A stretch of 64,000 nucleotides of DNA from Mesorhizobium sp. Root102 (GTDB lineage Bacteria; Pseudomonadota; Alphaproteobacteria; Rhizobiales; Rhizobiaceae), in NCBI RefSeq assembly GCF_001425625.1, contig NZ_LMCP01000012.1:436620-500619 (forward strand). The letters run 5' to 3'. The stretch's first letter is position 1; each line of letters opens with the position of its first letter. Under the pieces are notes generated by a model. It did no database searches, was not told the origin of the DNA, and saw only the letters and a program-made list of their open reading frames with translations. The translations under genes were made by a program, and so were the position numbers. Positions 59,321-64,000 of the stretch are shown here, one piece after another.

Positions 59321-59402
59321 CTGCGCAAGAAGGACCAGGCCGAGCGCCAGGAAGAGGAAACCATCCTCGATCTGTACAAGGCCGCACTCGGCATGGTGTA
59401 AG
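59321..59402 (+). repeat. gapR: Right 82-bp direct repeat (detached 3' end of gapR), candidate attR
   Basis: Encodes the last 27 codons of gapR in frame ([26 protein letters not shown], stop) with no promoter or upstream part of the gene. It uses C at the three third-codon positions that differ from the left copy, which looks like host codon use. It is therefore probably the original chromosomal gapR end left behind after insertion. ATG 59318 could in theory start a 27-residue peptide. Confidence 0.88.
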
Positions 59403-59451
59403 ACTAGCCGGCCCCGGCACCGAAGCGGGTGCCGGAGATACGGTTTGAGCC

Positions 59452-59892
59452 ATGAGCGAATTCGATTTCGGCGCCCGCCGCGCCTCTGAATTCCGCCAGC
59501 GCGGCTTCTGGACGCTGTTCGCCGAGCGGCATCCGGAAGAAAGGGCTCTGATGGCGAGGCGCGGCCCCTGGTTCTGGCAGCGCGGGCTGCCCGACTTCGC
59601 CTTGGTCCTTTCCATGTATGTCGCGCCGGCGCAGAACCATGTCGGCGTCTTCTTCGGCCGCAACGAGAAGTTCGGCGCCACGCAAGCCTGGTCGCGGTTG
59701 AAGCCGTTCCAGCCGGCGATCGAAGCCAGGCTGAAGCTCAAGCCGGAACAGAGTTGCGAGGGCCTCGGCATCAATTCGATGTGGCGGGTGAATTGTTATG
59801 CCGAGGACAATTGGCCCGCCATGGCCGACTGGCTGGTGACCGAATGCTCGCGTATCGAGCACGCGGTGACAGAAGTCCTGGGACAGGGGTAG
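59452..59892 (+). CDS. Hypothetical protein
   Basis: A 146-residue soluble protein starting MSEFDFGARRASEFRQRGFW, rich in Trp and Arg (RRGPWFWQRGLPDFALVLSMY; GINSMWRVNCYAEDNWPAM). No family assigned. It is the first gene right of the island and precedes a small membrane protein gene by 7 bp. Confidence 0.75.
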   Translation: MSEFDFGARRASEFRQRGFWTLFAERHPEERALMARRGPWFWQRGLPDFALVLSMYVAPAQNHVGVFFGRNEKFGATQAWSRLKPFQPAIEARLKLKPEQSCEGLGINSMWRVNCYAEDNWPAMADWLVTECSRIEHAVTEVLGQG

Positions 59893-59899
59893 ATATCAG

Positions 59900-60211
59900 G
59901 TGTTGCCAAAAGGCGTCGGATCTTTCTTTCGCTCACGCTGGCAAGGGCTGGTGCCGCTCGACCGGCTGTTCTGGCGCGATCTTGTCCTTGTAGGCACGGC
60001 GATCAGCCTCGCCGCATCAGCGCTGGCGCTCGGCCTGCTCGGGTTGAAGTTGCCGCTCGGCCTTGTGCTGGCGGTGCATTTCGCGTCGGTGCCCTACAGC
60101 CTGTTCCTGACCATGGCCGTGTGGCGAACCACCGAAAAGATTACCGGTGCCAAGGCCTGGATAATGACGCTGGGCGCCACGCTGTGGCTGGTGGCGATGA
60201 TCCTGGTCTGA
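59900..60211 (+). CDS. Small membrane protein, unknown function
   Basis: A 103-residue protein with three predicted membrane segments (LVLVGTAISLAASALALGLL; LGLVLAVHFASVPYSLFLTM; AWIMTLGATLWLVAMILV). It starts at GTG 59900 with weak ribosome-binding support and is probably cotranscribed with the gene before it. Confidence 0.7.
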   Translation: MLPKGVGSFFRSRWQGLVPLDRLFWRDLVLVGTAISLAASALALGLLGLKLPLGLVLAVHFASVPYSLFLTMAVWRTTEKITGAKAWIMTLGATLWLVAMILV

Positions 60212-60243
60212 TCGTCTGCCCGAGGCGCGACGGATATTCCAAC

Positions 60244-60267
60244 AAAAAAGGGCGGCCGAAGCCGCCC
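60244..60267 (-). terminator. Intrinsic terminator of msrB
   Basis: Read on the minus strand, GGGCGGC-TTCG-GCCGCCC is followed by TTTTTT, 26 bp past the msrB stop. It may also stop the membrane protein transcript from the other side. Confidence 0.85.
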
Positions 60268-60292
60268 TCTCGTATTGCCGAACCCGGATGGC

Positions 60293-60697
60293 TCAAGCCG
60301 CCGGCTCGAATTTCAGCGCCACGCCGTTGATGCAATAGCGTAGGCCGGTCGGCGGCGGGCCGTCCTCGAAGACATGGCCGAGATGGCTGCCGCAGCGGGC
60401 GCAGTGGCATTCGGTACGGACCATGCCGTAGCTGCGATCGACGGTGTTTTCGACCGAGCCCGGCACCGGGTCGTTGAAGCTCGGCCAGCCGGTGCCGCTC
60501 TCGAACTTCAGCTTGGATTCAAACAAGGGCTGGTCGCAGCCGACGCAGGAAAAAGTGCCGGTGCGCTTCTCGTAGAGCAAGGCGCAGCTTCCCGGCCGCT
60601 CGGTGCCGTGGCCGCGCATGACGGCATATTGCTCCGGCGTCAGCCGGGCGCGCCATTCGGCGTCGGTACGGGTTACGGGGTAGGTGTGGGTGTCCAT
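60293..60697 (-). CDS. msrB: Peptide-methionine (R)-S-oxide reductase
   Basis: A 134-residue enzyme repairing methionine-R-sulfoxide. The zinc CxxC pairs are FSCVGCDQP and CHCARCGSH; the catalytic cysteine lies in RYCINGVAL (Cys122). Length and motifs are standard for MsrB. Confidence 0.95.
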   Translation of the reverse strand: MDTHTYPVTRTDAEWRARLTPEQYAVMRGHGTERPGSCALLYEKRTGTFSCVGCDQPLFESKLKFESGTGWPSFNDPVPGSVENTVDRSYGMVRTECHCARCGSHLGHVFEDGPPPTGLRYCINGVALKFEPAA

Positions 60698-60798
60698 CTG
60701 ATCTCCTCAGCCTTGCCGGCTCGTTGTTGATTGCAACCTCATATTCGCACCAAGATAGGCATTTGTTACGGCATTTGCCCGCATTTTCGATCGTGACC

Positions 60799-61596
60799 TT
60801 ATCCGATAGCTGCGAGATAACGGGCGACCGATGTGCCTAATGCCGCTTTTGCATCCCCAATGACATTCTGGCTCCACCATGCGCCGTAGACATGGTTGAA
60901 CTGGAACGACTCCAGTGCCGCCGCGATGCGGCACACCGCTGTCGCGTTGAGCGGAATCTGGTTCGGGTAGCTGTACATGAAGCTGACATGGCGGCGGGTC
61001 GGCGTCACCTGCAATATGTCGCCGGATAGCAAGGCGTTGCCGCCATCGCGTTTCCAATGCAGAACCTGGCCGCCGGCGAAGTGGCCGCCGCAGCGGATGA
61101 GCTTTAGCGAAGAGTTTCTGGCCAGCGTCCCGCCCTCCCAACTGACGATCGCCTTGTGAGGCCGCATGATCCACCGGCGGTCGTCGGCGTGGAGATAGAT
61201 AGGCACACCGCCAAACGCCTTGCTCCAACAGGCCAGCACCGAATAATAATGACAGTGCGAGATGGCGATCGCTGTCAGGCCGCCGCGGCGGTTGATCTCG
61301 GCCACCGCCTCGTCGGCCACCATCGAGATGCAGTCCCACAGCACATTACCGTGCGGCGTCTGCGCCAGCAGCGCCCGCTGGCCGATGGCGAAGCGCGGCT
61401 CGATGCCGAAGGCGAGCACGCCGGCATCGTCCTTCATCACAAGCCGATGCCCTTCAGCAAGTTCCTGCGGCCTGATCCAAGCCTGCCCATCCCAGCGCAC
61501 ATATTGCCGCTCGTCCTCGCAGATCGGGCAGTGCTCCGGCGGCGTCTCGGTCGCCGCGAATTGGACGCCGCATTGCAGGCAGAGAAAGCAGGTCAT
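60799..61596 (-). CDS. MBL-fold metallo-hydrolase-like protein
   Basis: A 265-residue protein with an N-terminal rubredoxin-like CxxC pair (CLQCGVQF and HCPICEDE). A metallo-beta-lactamase domain follows, with a changed metal motif (ISHCHYYSVL in place of HxHxDH). A later GGHFAGGQVLHW and LLSGDILQV supply further ligands. The altered motif may mean changed or lost hydrolase activity. ATG 61596 starts the CxxC module; the open frame extends upstream. Confidence 0.8.
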   Translation of the reverse strand: MTCFLCLQCGVQFAATETPPEHCPICEDERQYVRWDGQAWIRPQELAEGHRLVMKDDAGVLAFGIEPRFAIGQRALLAQTPHGNVLWDCISMVADEAVAEINRRGGLTAIAISHCHYYSVLACWSKAFGGVPIYLHADDRRWIMRPHKAIVSWEGGTLARNSSLKLIRCGGHFAGGQVLHWKRDGGNALLSGDILQVTPTRRHVSFMYSYPNQIPLNATAVCRIAAALESFQFNHVYGAWWSQNVIGDAKAALGTSVARYLAAIG

Positions 61597-61610
61597 TCCT
61601 GACGATCCAT

Positions 61611-62801
61611 TCAATGCTTCCTTGAAAGCTGCTTCGTCGCGCCTTCCAGCCCAGTCAAGGTCAGCGGGAACATGCGGCCGCCAAAGATGTCGCGGATCAT
61701 CACGATCGAATGGGTAAAGCCCCAATTCTTAGGGTTTTCTGGGTTCAGCCATACCGCGTTCGGCCATTGCCGCAGCAGGCGACCGAGCCAGACGGCTCCG
61801 GCCTCCGGATTCCAGTGCTCGACCGAACCGCCGGGATGGGCGATCTCGTAGGGGCTCATCGAGGCGTCGCCGACGACGATCACCTTGTAGTCCGGCCCGT
61901 ATTTGCGGAGCAGGTCGAAGGTCGGAATCACCTCGGCATGCCTGCGGCGATTGTCCTTCCACACGCCCTCATAGAGGCAATTGTGGAAATAGAAATATTC
62001 GAGCTGGCGGAACTCGGCGCGGGCGGCCGAAAACAGCTCCTCGACGCTCTTGACGTGGTCATCCATCGAGCCGCCGACATCGAAGAACATCAGGAGCTTC
62101 ACGGCGTTGCGCCGTTCCGGCCGGGTCTGCACGTCGAGATAGCCGTGCTCGGCGGTGGCGTGGATGGTGCCGGGCAGGTCGAACTCCTCCTCGGCGCCCT
62201 CGCGCACCCAGCGGCGCAGGCGCTTCAGTGCGATCTTGATGTTGCGGGTGCCGAGCTCGACCGCATCGTCGAAATTTTTGAATTCCCGCTTGTCCCAGAC
62301 TTTGACCGCGCGGCGGTTGCGGCTTTCATGCTGGCCGATGCGCACCCCTTCGGGATTGTAGCCATAGGCGCCGAAGGGCGAGGTGCCGCCGGTACCGATC
62401 CATTTCGAGCCGCCCTGGTGACGGCCTTTTTGCTCCTCGAGTCGCTGCTTCAGGGTCTCCATCAGTTTCTCGAAACCGCCGAGCGCCTCGACCAGCTTTT
62501 TCTCCTCGTCGGTCAGGTGCTTTTCGGCGAGGCGGCGCAACCATTCCTCGGGGATGTTGGCGACATCGACGGCATCCGGCCCGCCCAGCGCTTCGATGCC
62601 CTTGAAGACATGCGCAAACACCTGGTCGAAGCGGTCGATATGGCGCTCGTCCTTCACCAGCGCCGCACGGGCGAGGTAATAAAAACCTTCGACGTCATAA
62701 TCGACCAGCCCGGCTTCCAGCCCTTCCAGCAGCGACAGATATTCCCGCAGCGAGACGGGAACACGTGCTGCCTTCAGTTCGAGGAAGAAGGGGATGAACA
62801 T
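61611..62801 (-). CDS. VWA domain protein (CoxE-like)
   Basis: A 396-residue protein with a helical N-terminus (FFLELKAARVPVSLREYLSL) and a C-terminal von Willebrand factor A-like domain. The MIDAS region reads LLMFFDVGGSMDDHVK, with Gly in place of the first serine of DxSxS. It lies on the same strand as the MoxR-type ATPase with one gene between, the usual MoxR-VWA chaperone pairing. Confidence 0.88.
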   Translation of the reverse strand: MFIPFFLELKAARVPVSLREYLSLLEGLEAGLVDYDVEGFYYLARAALVKDERHIDRFDQVFAHVFKGIEALGGPDAVDVANIPEEWLRRLAEKHLTDEEKKLVEALGGFEKLMETLKQRLEEQKGRHQGGSKWIGTGGTSPFGAYGYNPEGVRIGQHESRNRRAVKVWDKREFKNFDDAVELGTRNIKIALKRLRRWVREGAEEEFDLPGTIHATAEHGYLDVQTRPERRNAVKLLMFFDVGGSMDDHVKSVEELFSAARAEFRQLEYFYFHNCLYEGVWKDNRRRHAEVIPTFDLLRKYGPDYKVIVVGDASMSPYEIAHPGGSVEHWNPEAGAVWLGRLLRQWPNAVWLNPENPKNWGFTHSIVMIRDIFGGRMFPLTLTGLEGATKQLSRKH

Positions 62802-62808
62802 GGTCTAT

Positions 62809-63255
62809 CTACAGCAGATCATACTCGATGAAGCCAGTCCGTCGCGCCACATGATCATAGAGCTTGCGTGCTGTGGCGTTGGTTTCGTGCGTCATCCAGT
62901 AGACGTTCTTGACGCCGACCTTTTCTGCCGCCTGCTTCACCGCCTTGATCAGTGCTGCACCGACACCCTTGCCGCGCACATCCGGGTCGGCGAACAGGTC
63001 CTGAAGATAGCAGTTGTTGTGCTCCGACCAGCCGGAGCGATGGTAGAGATAGTGGGTGAGGCCGACGGCCTTGCCGTCGAGGGTCGCAATGAAACCCTTG
63101 GGTTCGAACTCGCCCGCCGTGAACAGCCGCTTCCAGGTGACGGCGTAGACCTCTTCCGGCAGTTTCGTCTCATAGAAGGTGAGGTAGTCGGTCCACAGGC
63201 GCCGCCAGTCGGCGTGGTCGGACTGCGCGAGCGGGCGGACAACAATCTCGGTCAT
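62809..63255 (-). CDS. GNAT family N-acetyltransferase
   Basis: A 148-residue acetyltransferase with the acetyl-CoA loop DPDVRGKGVGAALIKAV and a C-terminal YDHVARRTGFIEY. It separates the MoxR and VWA genes and is probably cotranscribed with them. Substrate unknown. Confidence 0.9.
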   Translation of the reverse strand: MTEIVVRPLAQSDHADWRRLWTDYLTFYETKLPEEVYAVTWKRLFTAGEFEPKGFIATLDGKAVGLTHYLYHRSGWSEHNNCYLQDLFADPDVRGKGVGAALIKAVKQAAEKVGVKNVYWMTHETNATARKLYDHVARRTGFIEYDLL

Positions 63256-63343
63256 TTCATTTCCTCCGAAGGGCGTTGGCCGAAGCTGCCTGCCTGTTTG
63301 GCCGGCAGCAACGGTCCACAGAAGGGAAAGCGCTGCTGCTACC

Positions 63344-64000
63344 CTATTGCTGCCGCCTGGCCATGAAGGCCAGCCGCTCGAACAGGTGCACGTCCTGTTC
63401 GTTCTTCAAGAGCGCCCCATGCAGCTTGGGCAGCGCGTTCTTCGGATCGGCACGCAAATCCTCCGGCGCGATGTCGTCGGCGACCAGCAGCCTTATCCAG
63501 TCGAGCGCCTCGGAGGTCGACGGCTTCTTCTTCAGCCCCGGCACATCGCGGATCTCGTAGAACTGGGTGAGGGCCGCGCGCACCAGGTTCTGCTTGATGC
63601 CGGGATAGTGGACGTCGACGATCTTGTGCAGCGTCTCGACGTCGGGAAAGCGGATGTAGTGGAAGAAGCAGCGCCGCAGGAAGGCGTCCGGCAGTTCCTT
63701 TTCGTTGTTGGAGGTGATGATGACGATCGGCCTGACGGCAGCACGGATCGTCTCGCCGGTCTCGTAGACGAAGAACTCCATCCGATCGAGTTCCTGCAGG
63801 AGGTCGTTGGGGAATTCGATGTCGGCCTTGTCGATCTCGTCGATCAGAAGCACGACCTTCCTGCCCGCCGCGAACGCCTCCCACAATTTGCCGCGCTTGA
63901 TGTAGTTCTTGATGTCGTTGAACCTGATATCGCCAAGCTGGCTGTCGCGCAGGCGCGAGACGGCGTCATATTCGTAAAGGCCCTGCTGCGCCCTGGTGGT
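63344..64000 (-). CDS. MoxR-type AAA+ ATPase (C-terminal part)
   Basis: The frame is open to the window edge, so the N-terminus with Walker A is missing. Visible are Walker B (VVLLIDEIDKAD), sensor 1 (PIVIITSNNEKELPDAFLRR) and a helical lid domain ending at 63344. The TTG near 63886 is internal, as upstream codons (DIRFNDIKNYIKRG) continue the family pattern. MoxR ATPases act with VWA proteins as metal-insertion or assembly chaperones. Confidence 0.9.
   Translation of the reverse strand, partial: TTRAQQGLYEYDAVSRLRDSQLGDIRFNDIKNYIKRGKLWEAFAAGRKVVLLIDEIDKADIEFPNDLLQELDRMEFFVYETGETIRAAVRPIVIITSNNEKELPDAFLRRCFFHYIRFPDVETLHKIVDVHYPGIKQNLVRAALTQFYEIRDVPGLKKKPSTSEALDWIRLLVADDIAPEDLRADPKNALPKLHGALLKNEQDVHLFERLAFMARRQQ

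Overview
The window looks like chromosome from a Rhizobiales bacterium, most likely Mesorhizobium or a close relative. The assignment rests on gene content and order (EnvC-CtpA-divergent polysaccharide deacetylase-RppH, a hydroxyproline cluster beside a Liv operon, pyruvate carboxylase followed by GapR), on high G/C at third codon positions, and on short intergenic palindromes typical of that group. No rRNA, tRNA, CRISPR array or replication origin was recognised.

Left backbone (1-28.9 kb). It opens with the end of an EnvC-like murein hydrolase activator, then ctpA, a polysaccharide deacetylase-family protein and rppH. An alanine racemase and a D-amino acid dehydrogenase follow, with two Rnk/GreA-C-like proteins between them. 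After two decayed genes come a LysR regulator divergent from methylmalonate-semialdehyde dehydrogenase, and an SDR/NTF2 pair divergent from an HxlR regulator. A GntR regulator is divergent from a three-gene 4-hydroxyproline pathway (deaminase, FAD dehydrogenase, 2-epimerase). Next is a branched-chain amino acid ABC operon (livH-livM-livG-livF-DUF6867-substrate-binding protein) whose LivG carries an unusual C-terminal helix-hairpin-helix extension. Pyruvate carboxylase and gapR (DUF2312) end this part.

Genomic island (about 28.93-59.32 kb). The last 82 bp of gapR (28847-28928) recur at 59321-59402 with only three differences, all synonymous. The 30.4 kb between them is unlike the flanks: decayed genes, an IS630-family remnant just inside the left end, and a coherent set of low-oxygen and stress genes. 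These include an FNR-type regulator with the four-cysteine pattern, a NitT/TauT-type ABC transporter, glucokinase, a PfkB-family sugar-phosphate kinase, PEP synthase, CBS-BON and triple-BON proteins, two universal stress proteins, a nitroreductase, a flavin-binding protein, a LOG-family protein, an L,D-transpeptidase and a MacAB-like exporter. At least sixteen FNR-type boxes (TTGAT-N4-ATCAA, at most one mismatch) lie upstream of nearly every transcription unit, usually 56-80 bp before the start codon. I read the region as a self-regulated anaerobic/microaerobic regulon inserted at the 3' end of gapR, with its integrase lost or absent.

Right backbone (59.4-64 kb). Ordinary chromosomal genes resume: two small hypothetical proteins, msrB, an MBL-fold protein, a VWA (CoxE-like) protein, a GNAT acetyltransferase and a MoxR-type AAA ATPase that runs off the window.
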